Below are positions 24,039-33,544 of a stretch of 64,000 nt of DNA, piece by piece. This DNA comes from Hydrogenophaga sp. (GTDB lineage: Bacteria; Pseudomonadota; Gammaproteobacteria; Burkholderiales; Burkholderiaceae_C). The position numbers and the translations under genes are program-made. Numbering within the stretch: position 1 is the first letter of the stretch; every line of letters starts with the position of its first letter. The stretch lies in the NCBI RefSeq assembly GCF_011772445.1, contig NZ_WVZN01000034.1, forward strand, positions 1 to 64,000, given 5' to 3'. Under the pieces are notes generated by a model. The model made no database searches. It saw only the letters and a list, made by a program, of their open reading frames with translations, and had not been told where the DNA came from.

Positions 24039-25368
24039 CCTGATCGAAGACGACCCCTACATGGGCGAAGCCCTCACCGAACGCTTGCAGATCGAGGGCT
24101 TTGACTGCCGCTGGTGGCGCAATGGCGAGGAAGCACTGGCCGCGGCGCGCGCCAACGAACGGGTCCCCGATGTCGTCGTGAGCGATATTCGGCTGCCCGA
24201 CCTGGAAGGTCCGGACCTGAAAGACCGCCTGCCGGCGAGCTGGCGAGCTGCGGCCTGGATCTTCATCACCGGCTATGGCACGGCCGCTCAGCGCCACGAG
24301 CTGTTGGCCCGCGGCGCGCTGGATTTCTTCACCAAGCCGCTGGACATGGACCGGCTGATGCAGCGCCTGCATGGGTTGCAACCCAGCGCGGTGCCCGCGG
24401 CAACCCAGGGCAGTGCGCCGGTGCTGGGCGTCTCCGGCGAAATGCGCCGCCTGCACAGCGTCATCCAGCGCCTGGGCGACCATTGGGACACCGTCCTGAT
24501 CACCGGCGACTCCGGCGCGGGCAAGGAAGAACTCGCGCGCTGCCTGCACCGCGAGACCCTGGGCGAGGGTGCCCCTTTCGTGGCGGTCAACGCGACCTCC
24601 TTGCCCGAATCCCTGATCGAAGCCGAGCTGTTCGGCTACGAGAAAGGCGCGTTCACGGGCGCCAGCCGCCTGCACAAGGGCATGTTCGAGCAGGCCGATG
24701 GCGGCACGCTCTTTCTCGATGAGATCGGCGACATGCCTGTGGCCCTGCAAGCCAAGCTGTTGCGCGTGCTGCAGGACCGCGTCATCACGCGCCTGGGCAG
24801 CGAGAAGCCCATGAAGGTGCAGGTCCGGCTGATCTTTGCCACGCACAAGCGGCTCAACGAGGAGGTGCGCGCGGGGGGCTTTCGGGAAGACCTGTACTAC
24901 CGCATCAACGTCGTGCACCTGAGGGTGCCTCCCCTGCGCGAGCGGCCGGAGGACATTCCCTGGCTCGCCCATCGCTTCGTGGAGCACTGGAACGCCACGC
25001 ACCCCAAGGCGAGGCGCCAGCTCACGCCGGCGGTGGAGCAATGGCTGACGCAGCAGCGCTGGGAAGGCAATGTGCGCGAGCTGCGCAACTGCATGGAGCG
25101 CGCCTGCCTGCTGGCACCGGCCAGCGTGCTGGACATCGCCGACCTGGGGCAGCCCATGGACGCGCCGATCGCCCTGGGCCCAAGAAGTCCCGAGACGCCA
25201 TCGGATGTGCCCGTCCAGCCGCTCGAGCAATTCCTGCGCAGCCAGGAGCGCAGCTTCATCGAGCAGGCGCTCGCGCGCCACGACTGGCAGATCGGCATCA
25301 CCGCCGACGCCTTGGGCATCAGCCGCAAAAATCTGTGGGAGCGCATGAAGCGGCTGCAGATCCAGTGA
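24028..25368 (+). CDS. arxR: Sigma-54-dependent response regulator ArxR-like
   Basis: The 446-residue protein has an N-terminal receiver domain (acidic pair near residue 8, Asp53 in VVSDIRLPD) and a central AAA+ domain. That domain has Walker [10 protein letters not shown], the sigma-54 contact loop GAFTGA and Walker [14 protein letters not shown]-terminal Fis-type helix-turn-helix follows ([22 protein letters not shown]). The intact GAFTGA loop means it can act with RpoN. The RpoN promoter plus two palindromes in front of arxB'ABCD are its likely target. AioR/ArxR proteins activate arsenite oxidase genes in response to As(III). Confidence 0.9.
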   Translation: MHIDLIEDDPYMGEALTERLQIEGFDCRWWRNGEEALAAARANERVPDVVVSDIRLPDLEGPDLKDRLPASWRAAAWIFITGYGTAAQRHELLARGALDFFTKPLDMDRLMQRLHGLQPSAVPAATQGSAPVLGVSGEMRRLHSVIQRLGDHWDTVLITGDSGAGKEELARCLHRETLGEGAPFVAVNATSLPESLIEAELFGYEKGAFTGASRLHKGMFEQADGGTLFLDEIGDMPVALQAKLLRVLQDRVITRLGSEKPMKVQVRLIFATHKRLNEEVRAGGFREDLYYRINVVHLRVPPLRERPEDIPWLAHRFVEHWNATHPKARRQLTPAVEQWLTQQRWEGNVRELRNCMERACLLAPASVLDIADLGQPMDAPIALGPRSPETPSDVPVQPLEQFLRSQERSFIEQALARHDWQIGITADALGISRKNLWERMKRLQIQ

Positions 25369-25380
25369 TCGCGCGGCCAG

Positions 25381-25396
25381 GCCCCGCCGGGGGGTG
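25381..25396. terminator. GC-rich hairpin between convergent arxR and arsH
   Basis: The 36 bp between the two stop codons include GGCCCCGCCGGGGGG, able to form a CCCC/GGGG stem with a tiny loop. There is no T-tract, so this is a weak candidate for a shared terminator. Confidence 0.3.
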
Positions 25397-25404
25397 CCAC
25401 AGGT

Positions 25405-26142
25405 CTAGACGCTTCGCGCCAGATCCATGCGCTTGGCCAAGGCCTCGGCCGACTCCTTGCGCTCGCTGTAGCGGTCCACCAGGTACGGCGAAACGTCCCT
25501 CGTGAGCCAGGTGAACTTGACCAACTCCTCCATCACATCCACCACCCGGTCGTGGTACGCGGAGGGCTTCATGCGGTCGTCGTCACCGAACTCCTGGTAG
25601 GCCTTGGCCACGGAGGACTGGTTGGGGATGGTGAGCATGCGCATCCAGCGACCGAGCACCCGCATCTGATTGACGGCGTTGAAGGACTGGGAGCCTCCGC
25701 TCACCTGCATGACCGCCAGCGTCTTGCCCTGCGTGGGCCGGACCGCGCCCAGGGCGAGCGGGATCCAGTCGATCTGGGCCTTCATGATCGCGGTCATGGC
25801 ACCGTGGCGCTCGGGCGAGCACCAGACCATGCCCTCGGCCCACTGCACCGCTTCGCGAAGCTCCTGCACCTTGGGGTGCGAATCGGGCGCGTCGTCGGGC
25901 AAGGGCAAGCCATGGGGATGAAAGACGCGTGTCTGGGCACCCAGCGCGTTCAGGATGCGTTCGGCTTCCAGGGTCAGCAAGCGGCTGAACGAGCGCAGGC
26001 GCGCGGAGCCGTAAAGCAAGAGGATGCGGGGAGGATGGGTCGAGTGCTCGCCGGGAAACAGTCGCGCGGGTTCGAAGGGCTGGAAGCTGGCGTCGTGCAG
26101 CTGGGGGATATCAGCAAGATGGGTTGGAGGGTCGAAAGTCAT
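25405..26142 (-). CDS. arsH: ArsH NADPH-dependent FMN reductase / organoarsenical oxidase
   Basis: The start is the ATG at 26142 (MTFDPPTHL); the longer frame upstream runs into the MFS gene. The 245-residue flavoprotein shows ArsH features: the phosphate loop [13 protein letters not shown], the [10 protein letters not shown](I)[10 protein letters not shown] segment and [21 protein letters not shown]. ArsH oxidises trivalent methyl- or aryl-arsenicals to less toxic pentavalent forms using NADPH. It is the last gene of the nine-gene ars operon and starts 20 bp after the MFS gene. It is longer than generic FMN reductases such as the one at 45.8 kb. Confidence 0.92.
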   Translation of the reverse strand: MTFDPPTHLADIPQLHDASFQPFEPARLFPGEHSTHPPRILLLYGSARLRSFSRLLTLEAERILNALGAQTRVFHPHGLPLPDDAPDSHPKVQELREAVQWAEGMVWCSPERHGAMTAIMKAQIDWIPLALGAVRPTQGKTLAVMQVSGGSQSFNAVNQMRVLGRWMRMLTIPNQSSVAKAYQEFGDDDRMKPSAYHDRVVDVMEELVKFTWLTRDVSPYLVDRYSERKESAEALAKRMDLARSV

Positions 26143-26162
26143 GGCTCGATGATGCCGGTGAT

Positions 26163-27377
26163 TCAAGTGCTTCGTTGAGGCTGTGGGGCGGATTCGGATC
26201 CAGTTGGCTTGGGAACGGGCATCGAGCTGAACATGGCCAGCATCACGAGACCGCCCACCGCGGTGACCACCAGGGCGTTCAGGCCCCAGGGGGCCATCAG
26301 GCCGGCGAACGCCCACGGCGCCACGGCCTGTGCCATGCGAGCGGGTGCCATGAGCCAGCCTTGCCGTTCACCATAGCCCTGGGACCCGAACACCGCCAGC
26401 GGCAAGGCGCCCATGACGATGGTCATCAGGCCATTGCCCGCGCCATGCAACAGTGCGAAGGGAATCGCGGCCACCGGCCCCAGCGCCATCAGCGCCAGTG
26501 CGCCCAACGGGTGCAGGGCCACTGCCACGCGTGCCACCGTGATCGCCGACCCGTGGCGCTGCAACACCGCTTCCATCAGGCGCGCCGCCACCTGGGCGGG
26601 GCCCAGCATGGCGGCCGCCAGGACGGCCAGGCCGGTGTCCGCTCCTGCGGCCTTGAGCAAGGCCGGCAGGTGGGCCGCCATGGATGTGCCGATGAAGGCG
26701 GAGATCGCAAAGGCCAGGGCCAGGGTGATCGCCACGTGCCTCGCCACCGGCGCATCGGGTGTCGCGCGCGAGGCCACCGCCGGTTCAGAAGCGGAGGGCG
26801 CGCCCGGCGGCGAGGGCCCACGCAAGCCGGCGTTGAGGGGCAGTCCGAGCAACAGGTGCAAGGCGGCCCAGACCAGGACGGCCGTGCGCCAGTCCCATTC
26901 GCTGGCGAGCCAGCTCGTGAGCGGCCAACCGATGGTGCTGGCAAAGCCGGCGATGAGCGTGACCTGGGTGATGGCGGCGCGGGCGCCCGGTCCTCGGGAG
27001 CGAACGAGGCTGGCAAACGCTGCCTCGTACAAGCCCATGCCCATCGCTGTACCGACCAGCGCCCACGCAACTATCAGGCTCGCGGCCCCTTGGGCCAGTG
27101 CCAGGGTCACGAGGCCCAGCGCAAAGACACCGTTGGACAGCATGAGGACCTGCCGGCCACCGCGCCGGTCGATGGCCCTGCCCGCCGCTGGCCCGACCAG
27201 TGCTGCCACGAGCAGTGCACCCGAGAAGGCGGCGAACACCGAAGGAACGCCAATGCCGAGCGAGCGGGCCATCGGCTCCGCCAGGGTGGCCGGCAGGTAG
27301 TAGCTGGAAGCCCACGCCAGGGTCTGGCTGACGCCCAGGCGCAAGGTCTCGGGCGCGAGGCCGGGGGCTTCAGGCAC
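26163..27377 (-). CDS. MFS arsenite efflux protein, ArsK-like
   Basis: A GTG at 27377 ([15 protein letters not shown]) is taken as start, just inside the end of the upstream flavoprotein gene; an ATG 120 bp further up would add a low-complexity Arg/Ala extension. The 404-residue product has 12 predicted helices. Its first helix, [21 protein letters not shown], resembles ArsK and related MFS proteins found in ars operons. ArsK is reported to export As(III), Sb(III) and trivalent organoarsenicals. The link to ArsK rests on this segment and on position between arsO-like and arsH, so the exact substrate is open. Confidence 0.7.
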   Translation of the reverse strand: MPEAPGLAPETLRLGVSQTLAWASSYYLPATLAEPMARSLGIGVPSVFAAFSGALLVAALVGPAAGRAIDRRGGRQVLMLSNGVFALGLVTLALAQGAASLIVAWALVGTAMGMGLYEAAFASLVRSRGPGARAAITQVTLIAGFASTIGWPLTSWLASEWDWRTAVLVWAALHLLLGLPLNAGLRGPSPPGAPSASEPAVASRATPDAPVARHVAITLALAFAISAFIGTSMAAHLPALLKAAGADTGLAVLAAAMLGPAQVAARLMEAVLQRHGSAITVARVAVALHPLGALALMALGPVAAIPFALLHGAGNGLMTIVMGALPLAVFGSQGYGERQGWLMAPARMAQAVAPWAFAGLMAPWGLNALVVTAVGGLVMLAMFSSMPVPKPTGSESAPQPQRST

Positions 27378-28839
27378 GGTGGTTCGCCTCTGTGCGCGCA
27401 GGCATGGGGCTCTTCGCAGCGGTGCCGCACCCGCAGCCCTGGCCCGAGGTCCGCTTGGCGTGCTCATCGCGGACGCAGCAGGCCGTTGCATCGACAACGG
27501 GGGGGCCGCCGCAGCAGCCGGCAGATGAGGCAGACGGCGCGGATGAATCAGGGCCTTGTGGCCTCAGATCGGTGGAGCACACCCCGGTCTGCGGAAGCTC
27601 GAGTTGCACATCATCGGCGGCCGCGAAGTCCCCGGCCAAGGCCGCGGCGACCGAGCGCGCCTGCTCATAGCCGGTGGCCAACAGGAAATTGGGCGCCCGC
27701 CCATAGCTCTTGGCACCGATCGCGTAGTAACCGGGCTCATGAGCGTGGGCCAGTTCCCGATGGCCATGGGGACGCACCGTTCCGCAACTGTGCTCGTTGG
27801 GATCGATCAGCGGCGCGAGCGCATCGGTACTCTCGAGCCAGGGGTCCAGGCGCACGCGCAGCTCCCGCGTGAGCGTGAGATCCGGCCGCGAACCGGTGGC
27901 GGCGATCACCTGGTCGACGGCTTCGATCGGCGCACGCGTCGCGTCGAGCGCCTGCACACGCAGTCCTTCGCCGACCTGCACGAGCTCGGCGATGCCAAAG
28001 CCCGTGTGCAGCTCGATGGCGCCCTGCTCCACCTGCTCACGCAGCCCCTGACCCAGCGCGCCCCTCGCGCTCAGGCCGTCCTCACGGACACCGCCGAAGA
28101 GACGGCGCAGATCCGTGCCACGCACCGCCCACACCACCTGGGTGCCGGGGGCCTCCCGGGCCAGGGTCACCAGCGCCAGCAGATTGCCGGCCGCCGAGTG
28201 GCCAGCACCGACCACGAGGGTGCGCCGCCCTGCGTAGCGGTTGCGCTCGGTACCCAAGACATCCGGCATGCCGTAGGCGATGCGTTGTTGCGCCAGGGCT
28301 TCTCCCAGGGCCGGCAAGCCATGCGCCGCCAAGGCGTTGGGCTGCCCCCAGGTACCTGTCGCATCCACGATGGCCCGCACTTGCCACTCCCGTTCACCGG
28401 AGGGCGTGTCCACGCGCAACAGAAACGGTGCTGCCTCACGACCACGCCCCAGGACCTTGTCATGACCGCGTCGGGCAATCGCGATCACGCGATGCGACAG
28501 ACGAAGCCGCTCAGCGATCGCGGGGAGCTCACTCAAGGGGCGCAGGTAGCGCTCGATGAGCTCACCCGCGCTGGGCAGTTGCTCGTTCGACGGCACGTCG
28601 ATTCCCGCTTGCTCGAGCAGTGCGCGAGCCACTGGGTCGACGTTGAACCGCCAGGGCGAGAACAGGCGGACATGCTGCACACGCGCGACGTGCTCTGCAA
28701 CGCGCTCGGCCCCTTCGAAGATCACGAACGGCAGGCCATGCCGATGCAGGTGGGCGGCAGCGGCTAGGCCAACGGGCCCTGCGCCGAGCACGGCGATCGG
28801 CAGACCGGTGCCGGCTGTGGTGTCGATGGGCATGGACAT
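27370..28839 (-). CDS. ArsO-like FAD-dependent monooxygenase with Cys-rich tail
   Basis: The start is the ATG at 28839 (MSMPIDTT) behind AGGAG; the open frame continues upstream through arsR in the wrong frame. The 489-residue protein has an N-terminal FAD site (VLGAGPVGLAAAAHL), a central NADP site (TLVVGAGHSAAGN) and an ATGSRPD segment, as in flavin monooxygenases grouped as ArsO. The last 80 residues carry an unusual Cys cluster: GCCGGPP, TACCVRD, GCGCGTA. This looks like a metalloid-binding tail. The enzyme's substrate in ars operons is not established. It overlaps the ArsK-like gene by eight bases and has its own ArsR-type operator upstream. Confidence 0.78.
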   Translation of the reverse strand: MSMPIDTTAGTGLPIAVLGAGPVGLAAAAHLHRHGLPFVIFEGAERVAEHVARVQHVRLFSPWRFNVDPVARALLEQAGIDVPSNEQLPSAGELIERYLRPLSELPAIAERLRLSHRVIAIARRGHDKVLGRGREAAPFLLRVDTPSGEREWQVRAIVDATGTWGQPNALAAHGLPALGEALAQQRIAYGMPDVLGTERNRYAGRRTLVVGAGHSAAGNLLALVTLAREAPGTQVVWAVRGTDLRRLFGGVREDGLSARGALGQGLREQVEQGAIELHTGFGIAELVQVGEGLRVQALDATRAPIEAVDQVIAATGSRPDLTLTRELRVRLDPWLESTDALAPLIDPNEHSCGTVRPHGHRELAHAHEPGYYAIGAKSYGRAPNFLLATGYEQARSVAAALAGDFAAADDVQLELPQTGVCSTDLRPQGPDSSAPSASSAGCCGGPPVVDATACCVRDEHAKRTSGQGCGCGTAAKSPMPARTEANHRA

Positions 28840-28855
28840 GATGGGCTCCTTCGTG

Positions 28856-28873
28856 ATTCGTCGTTTTACGAAT
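28856..28873. promoter_or_regulatory. Second ArsR-type operator, upstream of arsO-like gene
   Basis: ATTCGT-CGTTTT-ACGAAT is a perfect six-base inverted repeat with a 6-bp spacer. It shares the TTCGT-N6-ACGAA core and spacer length of the larger palindrome upstream of the arsR gene at 28902-29228. It lies between that gene and the arsO-like gene, so the flavoprotein-MFS-arsH part may have its own regulated promoter. Confidence 0.6.
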
Positions 28874-28901
28874 GAATGGACAAAAAAGAGAGGCGCTCTG
28901 C

Positions 28902-29228
28902 TCAGAGCGCCTTCACCAGTCGCTTGAGGACCGCCAGGCGATCGGGGTTGACGCAGTAGCAGGTGCGCTGCTCCTCGGACGACCCCAGCAGGAGGCCCGC
29001 CTCCTTGAGCACCTTCACGTGCTGCGAGGTGGTCGATGGGGCGAGGCCCACCACGTCGGCGAGGCTGCCGAAGTAGCAGGTGCCTTGCTGCGCCAGGTAC
29101 TGCAGCAACTGAACGCGGGCCGGGTGGGCCAGCGCCTTGCACAGCACCGCCAGCTCCTCGGCTTGCAGTTCGTCGTCGGGGGCCACGTCGGCGCAAGTGC
29201 CGCACGTGGCGTCGGAGGTTTTGGCCAT
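28902..29228 (-). CDS. arsR: ArsR-family arsenic repressor (first type)
   Basis: The start is the ATG at 29228 (MAKTSDATCG). The 108-residue winged-helix protein has the recognition helix in GLAPSTTSQHVKVLKEAGLL. Cys residues occur at 9, 12, 30, 51, 90 and 92; the GTCYFG (Cys51) and RTCYC (Cys90, Cys92) segments are candidate As(III) ligands. It sits within the operon between acr3 and the arsO-like gene but has its own upstream palindrome, TTCGTTGTTCGT-N6-ACGAACAACGAA. It is not closely similar to the other ArsR at 31 kb, and the two probably recognise different operators. Confidence 0.87.
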   Translation of the reverse strand: MAKTSDATCGTCADVAPDDELQAEELAVLCKALAHPARVQLLQYLAQQGTCYFGSLADVVGLAPSTTSQHVKVLKEAGLLLGSSEEQRTCYCVNPDRLAVLKRLVKAL

Positions 29229-29252
29229 TGAACGAGCCTGGGGAGGCAAAAA

Positions 29253-29282
29253 TTCGTTGTTCGTAGTTTAACGAACAACGAA
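29253..29282. promoter_or_regulatory. Long perfect ArsR-type palindrome upstream of arsR
   Basis: A perfect 12-bp inverted repeat, TTCGTTGTTCGT and ACGAACAACGAA, is separated by AGTTTA. It starts 25 bp upstream of the arsR start codon and ends seven bases before the acr3 stop. It is the obvious autoregulatory site for this repressor and marks an internal promoter of the ars operon. Confidence 0.75.
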
Positions 29283-29288
29283 CGCCCG

Positions 29289-30323
29289 TCAAGTACCCTG
29301 CTGCACCGCCGCGGTACGCATGGGCTTCCAGCGGTTGACCACGCCCACCAGCGAAAGCATCACCGGCACCTCCACGAGCACCCCCACCACGGTGGCCAAG
29401 GCGGCACCCGAGTTCAGGCCGAACAACGAAATCGCCACGGCGACCGCCAGCTCGAAGAAGTTCGATGTGCCGATCAGGCACGCCGGCCCTGCCACGTTGT
29501 GCGGCAGCTTCAGCCAGCGCGCGCCCCACCACGTCAGGAGAAAGATGCCGTAGGTCTGGATCACCAGGGGAATCGCGATCAAGACGATGATGAGCGGCTG
29601 ACTCAGGAGGGTGTCCGCCTGGAACCCGAACAACAGCACCACGGTGCCCAGCAGACCCAGCACGGACCAGGGCTTGAGCCGGGCGACCAGCTTAGACAAC
29701 GCCCCGGGCCCGCGCCTGAGCAGCCACGAGCGCGTGAGCACGCCCGCCACCAGGGGCAGCACCACATACAACACCGTCGACAGCAGCAAGGTGGACCAGG
29801 GCACCGAGAGTTCGGTGACCCCCAGCAGGAAGGCGGCGATCGGCGCGAAGGCCACGACCATGATGAGGTCGTTCACCGACACCTGCACCAGGGTGTAGCT
29901 CGCGTCGCCGCGCACCAGCTGGCTCCAGACAAACACCATGGCGGTGCAAGGGGCCACACCCAGCAGGATCATGCCGGCGATGTACTCGCTCGCCGAGCGC
30001 GGATCTACCCAGGGAGCGAAGAGGTACTGGAAGAACAGCACGGCCAAGGCGGCCATGGTGAATGGCTTGACCAGCCAGTTGATCACGATGGTGAGCAGCA
30101 GGCCCTGCGGCCGTTGGCCGACCTCGCGCACGGCGCCCCAGTCGACCTGGACCATCATGGGGTAAATCATCACCCAGATGAGCACGGCGACCACCAGGTT
30201 GACGTGCGCGACCTCCAGCGCCGCCACCTGGGCGAACACCGCAGGCGCGGCACTGCCCAGCGCCACGCCGGCGACGATCGCCAACGCCACCCACAGGCTG
30301 AGCCAGCGCTCGAACAAGCCCAT
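29289..30323 (-). CDS. acr3: ACR3-family arsenite efflux permease
   Basis: The 344-residue protein has ten predicted helices of the bile-acid/arsenite transporter fold. It includes the ACR3 signatures [13 protein letters not shown] (the essential Cys in TM4) and [10 protein letters not shown]. This distinguishes it from the 12-helix ArsB. It exports As(III) driven by the membrane potential. The start codon overlaps the arsC stop, coupling reduction of arsenate to export of the product. Confidence 0.92.
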   Translation of the reverse strand: MGLFERWLSLWVALAIVAGVALGSAAPAVFAQVAALEVAHVNLVVAVLIWVMIYPMMVQVDWGAVREVGQRPQGLLLTIVINWLVKPFTMAALAVLFFQYLFAPWVDPRSASEYIAGMILLGVAPCTAMVFVWSQLVRGDASYTLVQVSVNDLIMVVAFAPIAAFLLGVTELSVPWSTLLLSTVLYVVLPLVAGVLTRSWLLRRGPGALSKLVARLKPWSVLGLLGTVVLLFGFQADTLLSQPLIIVLIAIPLVIQTYGIFLLTWWGARWLKLPHNVAGPACLIGTSNFFELAVAVAISLFGLNSGAALATVVGVLVEVPVMLSLVGVVNRWKPMRTAAVQQGT

Positions 30324-30841
30324 CAGACGGCCTCTCCCACCGGCTTGCCCGTGAGACCGATACGGCCGAGTTCCTTCTGCAGCGACAGGCGATCGAGCTT
30401 GTCCAGGGGCAGCGCGAGGAAGATGGCGATGCGACGGCTCAAGACGAGCAGCGCGTCGTTGAAGGCCTGCCGGCGCTTTTCCTCGGTGCCGGTCACCGCC
30501 GCCGGGTCCTCAACGCCCCAATGCGCGGACATCGGTTGACCGGGCCAGATGGGACAGACTTCGCCCGCGGCCTTGTCGCACACGGTCAGCACGAAATCCA
30601 TCTCGGGTGCGCCTGGCGCGGCGAACTCCTCCCAGCTCTTGCTGCGAAGTGTGGACGTGTCGTAGCGGTTGCGCTGGAGCAGGTCAAGCGCCATCGGGTT
30701 CGGTTGCCCCGCGGGCTGGCTGCCCGCGCTGAAGGCGCGAAAGCGCCGGCCCCCGAGCTGATTGAGCACGGCCTCGGCCATGAGGCTGCGGGCGGAGTTG
30801 GCCGTACAGATGAACAGGACGTTGTAGGGTTTGGTTTCCAT
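30323..30841 (-). CDS. arsC: Arsenate reductase ArsC, low-molecular-weight phosphatase type
   Basis: The ATG at 30841 ([10 protein letters not shown]) is chosen; the upstream frame overlaps arsR. The 172-residue enzyme has the P-loop CTANSARS (nucleophile Cys12) and further redox Cys at 88 and 96 ([12 protein letters not shown]), the triple-Cys relay of thioredoxin-coupled arsenate reductases. It reduces As(V) to As(III) for the ACR3 pump. It is longer than the usual 130-140 residues because of an extra C-terminal helix region ([16 protein letters not shown]). It follows the second arsR by 10 bp. Confidence 0.9.
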   Translation of the reverse strand: METKPYNVLFICTANSARSLMAEAVLNQLGGRRFRAFSAGSQPAGQPNPMALDLLQRNRYDTSTLRSKSWEEFAAPGAPEMDFVLTVCDKAAGEVCPIWPGQPMSAHWGVEDPAAVTGTEEKRRQAFNDALLVLSRRIAIFLALPLDKLDRLSLQKELGRIGLTGKPVGEAV

Positions 30842-30851
30842 GGTGCTCCTT

Positions 30852-31184
30852 TCAGCACGTGGTGCAGTTGACGGTGGTGTTGGCGGTGAGCTCGCATGCC
30901 TGGCCTTCGCAGCAGTGCTCGGTGAGGTAGCCCAGCAAGGCATTCATGTGCGAGAAGTTGGCGCGGTAGATGAGGTGGCGCCCGTCGCGCTCCTGCGAGA
31001 TCAGCTCGCTGCGGTGCAACTCCTTGAGGTGAAATGACAGGGTGGTCGCGCTCGCCTCGAGTTGTTCGGCGAGATCGGTGGGCGTCAGGCCACCGGGGCC
31101 TGCCTGGACCAGCGCGCGAAAGGTGCGCAAGCGGGTGACCTGGGCCAGGGCCGCGAGCGCTTGAACGGCATCGGTTTCGTCCAT
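30852..31184 (-). CDS. arsR: ArsR-family arsenic repressor (second type, C-terminal Cys cluster)
   Basis: The 110-residue winged-helix repressor has its recognition helix in ASATTLSFHLKELHRSELI. The arsenite site appears near the end as HCCEGQAC (Cys91, Cys92, Cys97), the AfArsR-like CC-N4-C arrangement, followed by two more Cys at the C-terminus. GAGGAG precedes the ATG at 31184. It is the third gene of the operon, 10 bp after arsJ, without an operator of its own. The palindrome in front of the GAPDH gene is its likely site. Confidence 0.88.
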   Translation of the reverse strand: MDETDAVQALAALAQVTRLRTFRALVQAGPGGLTPTDLAEQLEASATTLSFHLKELHRSELISQERDGRHLIYRANFSHMNALLGYLTEHCCEGQACELTANTTVNCTTC

Positions 31185-31194
31185 GGGGATCTCC

Positions 31195-32460
31195 TCAGGT
31201 GCCTGCGCGCGGCGCGGGCGATGTGGCCGTCTCGGGAAGACGGGTGATGGGCAGGCGCAGGGTGACGAACCAGCAGGTGGCCAACATCAGGGCGGAGCCG
31301 GCAAGCGTCCAGCCCAAGCCGCCCCACTGGTAGAGCAGCCCCGACATCAACGTGCCGAAGAAGCGGCCCAGGGCATTGGCCGCGTAGTAGAAGCCCACGT
31401 CCTCCGCCGCCTTCTCGCTGCCCGCATAGGCCAGCACCAGATACGAGTGCACGGACGAGTTGACGGCGAAGGCGAAGCCGAAAGCGGCCAGGCCGGCCAC
31501 CACCACCCATTGCAGTTGGGGCACGTCCGCGACAACTGCCACGACCAAGGCGGCAGGAATCAGTGTCAGCACCGCCGACCAGGTGCGTGCGGCCGGCACC
31601 TCGCGGCTCAGCCCATCCGCACTGCGGCGCACGATCTGCGGTGCCAGCGCCTGCACCAAACCGTAGCCGATGGTCCACGCCGCAAGAAAACCGCCCACCA
31701 TGGTGAAGGTCCAGCCCTGCGAGTAGAGGAACACCGGCACGCCGACCACGAACCACACGTCGCGCGCACCGAACAGGGCCACGCGCGCGGCGGCGAGCGC
31801 ATTGATACCGGGATTCTTGGCGAAGAGTTCCTTCGCGGACTTCGAGGCCTTGCTCTTGCCCATCAGGGTGGGCAGCGAAGCGATCACGCCGATCAGCACC
31901 AGCGCCAGCGCGGCGGCCATGAGCCACAGAGCATGGCGAAACCCCAGGGCCTGCAGAAGCAGCCCGCCCAGGAAGAAGCCCACGCCCTTCATGGCGTTCT
32001 TGCTGCCGGTGAACCAGGCCACCCATTTGAAGAGCTGGCTGTTGCTACCACCGCCCTCCTTCGCCTGCGCGCTCGTGACCTTGATGGCCGACTTGCTGGC
32101 GGTCTTGGTCAGGTCCTTGGCCACGCCGCAGATGCCCTGTGCCAGAACCACCCAGGCCACGGACGCCGCGGCTGTCCACCCGGGATTGAGAAACGACAAG
32201 AGCGTGAAGCCGATGATCTGCGTGCTCAGCCCCACGGTGAGCATGCGGGTGATGCCGTAGCGTGTAGCCAGCCAGCCGCCGATGAGGTTGGCCAGGACGC
32301 CCGCGGCTTCGTACAGCAAGAACAGGAAGGCCAGCGTGAACGGCGAGTAGCCCAGGCCGTGGAAGTGCAGCAGCACCAGCATGCGCAGCGCGCCGTCGGT
32401 GAGCGTGAAGCCCCAGTAGGCGGCCGTGACGATGGCGTAATGGCGAACGGCGCTTTGCAT
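31195..32460 (-). CDS. arsJ: ArsJ organoarsenical efflux MFS permease
   Basis: The start is the ATG at 32460 (MQSAVRHYAIV), 13 bp after the GAPDH gene. The 421-residue protein has about 12 helices and ArsJ-like segments such as YWGFTLTDGALRMLVLLHFH near the start and GICGVAKDLTKTASKSAIKV in the middle. ArsJ exports 1-arseno-3-phosphoglycerate made by the neighbouring GAPDH; the compound then hydrolyses outside to arsenate. The adjacent gapdh gene is the diagnostic context for this pathway. Confidence 0.92.
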   Translation of the reverse strand: MQSAVRHYAIVTAAYWGFTLTDGALRMLVLLHFHGLGYSPFTLAFLFLLYEAAGVLANLIGGWLATRYGITRMLTVGLSTQIIGFTLLSFLNPGWTAAASVAWVVLAQGICGVAKDLTKTASKSAIKVTSAQAKEGGGSNSQLFKWVAWFTGSKNAMKGVGFFLGGLLLQALGFRHALWLMAAALALVLIGVIASLPTLMGKSKASKSAKELFAKNPGINALAAARVALFGARDVWFVVGVPVFLYSQGWTFTMVGGFLAAWTIGYGLVQALAPQIVRRSADGLSREVPAARTWSAVLTLIPAALVVAVVADVPQLQWVVVAGLAAFGFAFAVNSSVHSYLVLAYAGSEKAAEDVGFYYAANALGRFFGTLMSGLLYQWGGLGWTLAGSALMLATCWFVTLRLPITRLPETATSPAPRAGT

Positions 32461-32473
32461 GTCGAGGATGGGA

Positions 32474-33520
32474 TCAGAGACCAAGGCTCTCGAGGTGGCA
32501 GGCCAGGTCGACCATGCGGCAGGCATAGCCCATCTCGTTGTCGTACCAGGCGTAGACCTTGAGCAAGGTGCCGTCGGTCACCATGGTCGAGGGCGCGTCC
32601 ACGATGCTCGAGCGCGTGTCGCGTGCGTAATCCGCGCTCACCAGCGGGCGCGTCTCGTAGCCCAGGATGCCCTGCAGTGGACCGCTCTTCGCGGCGGCTT
32701 CGAACAAGCCGTTCACCTCTTCGGGCGTGGTGGCGCGCTGCAGCTCGAACACACAGTCGGTGAGCGAGGCATTGAGCACCGGCGCGCGCACGGCGTGGCC
32801 ATTGAGCTTGCCCTTGAGTTCGGGGTAGATCAGCGCGATGGCGGTGGCGCTGCCGGTGGTGGTGGGCGCCAGACTCGCCATGGCGCTGCGCGCGCGGCGC
32901 AGGTCCTTGTGCGGCGCGTCCACCACCACGTTGGTGTTGGTCGGGTCGTGAATGGTGGTGATCTGGCCGTGGCGGATGCCGATGGCCTCGTGCACCACTT
33001 TCACCACGGGTGCCAGGCAGTTGGTGGTGCAGCTCGCGGCGGTCACGATGCGGTGCCTCGCGGGGTCGTAGAGGTGGTGGTTCACGCCGACGACGATGTT
33101 GAGCACATCGCCCACCTTCACGGGCGCGGCCACGATGACGCGCTTGGCGCCGCGGTCCAGGTGGCCTTGCAGCGTCTCGGGCGTGAGGAACTTGCCGGTG
33201 CACTCCAGCACCAGGTCCACGCCCAGATCACCCCAGGCAATCTCGGCGCTCGCGACATGGCTCGTGAACCCCAGGCGACGCTGGCCGATGCGAACCACGT
33301 CCTCGCCCTCGGCCGCGATGTCCTCGCGCCAGCGGCCCTGCACCGTGTCGAAGGCCAGCAGGTGGGCTGTGGCGGCTGCACCGCCCTTGATCTCGTTGAG
33401 GTGCACCACTTCCAGCCGGTTGCCCGCTCGGGGGTCGTCGTGCTGCCGCTCGGCCGCGCCCAGCGCGGCCCGCAGTGCGAGGCGACCGATGCGTCCCATC
33501 CCATTAATGCCTACTCTCAT
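32474..33520 (-). CDS. ars-operon glyceraldehyde-3-phosphate dehydrogenase
   Basis: The start is the ATG at 33520 ([10 protein letters not shown]). The 348-residue enzyme has the NAD-binding GxGxxGR turn and the catalytic Cys154 in ASCTTNC. The His and Trp/Tyr-rich [12 protein letters not shown] end is typical of GAPDH. In ars operons this enzyme uses arsenate in place of phosphate to form 1-arseno-3-phosphoglycerate, which ArsJ exports. It is the first gene of the long ars operon, directly behind an ArsR palindrome. A housekeeping role is unlikely because of this position. Confidence 0.92.
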   Translation of the reverse strand: MRVGINGMGRIGRLALRAALGAAERQHDDPRAGNRLEVVHLNEIKGGAAATAHLLAFDTVQGRWREDIAAEGEDVVRIGQRRLGFTSHVASAEIAWGDLGVDLVLECTGKFLTPETLQGHLDRGAKRVIVAAPVKVGDVLNIVVGVNHHLYDPARHRIVTAASCTTNCLAPVVKVVHEAIGIRHGQITTIHDPTNTNVVVDAPHKDLRRARSAMASLAPTTTGSATAIALIYPELKGKLNGHAVRAPVLNASLTDCVFELQRATTPEEVNGLFEAAAKSGPLQGILGYETRPLVSADYARDTRSSIVDAPSTMVTDGTLLKVYAWYDNEMGYACRMVDLACHLESLGL

Positions 33521-33544
33521 TGCAGCTTCTCTCCACGTCAATAT

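Noticed and set aside
29289..30323. ArsB-type permease
   Set aside because: Ten helices with the ACR3 Cys segment [10 protein letters not shown], not the 12-helix ArsB.
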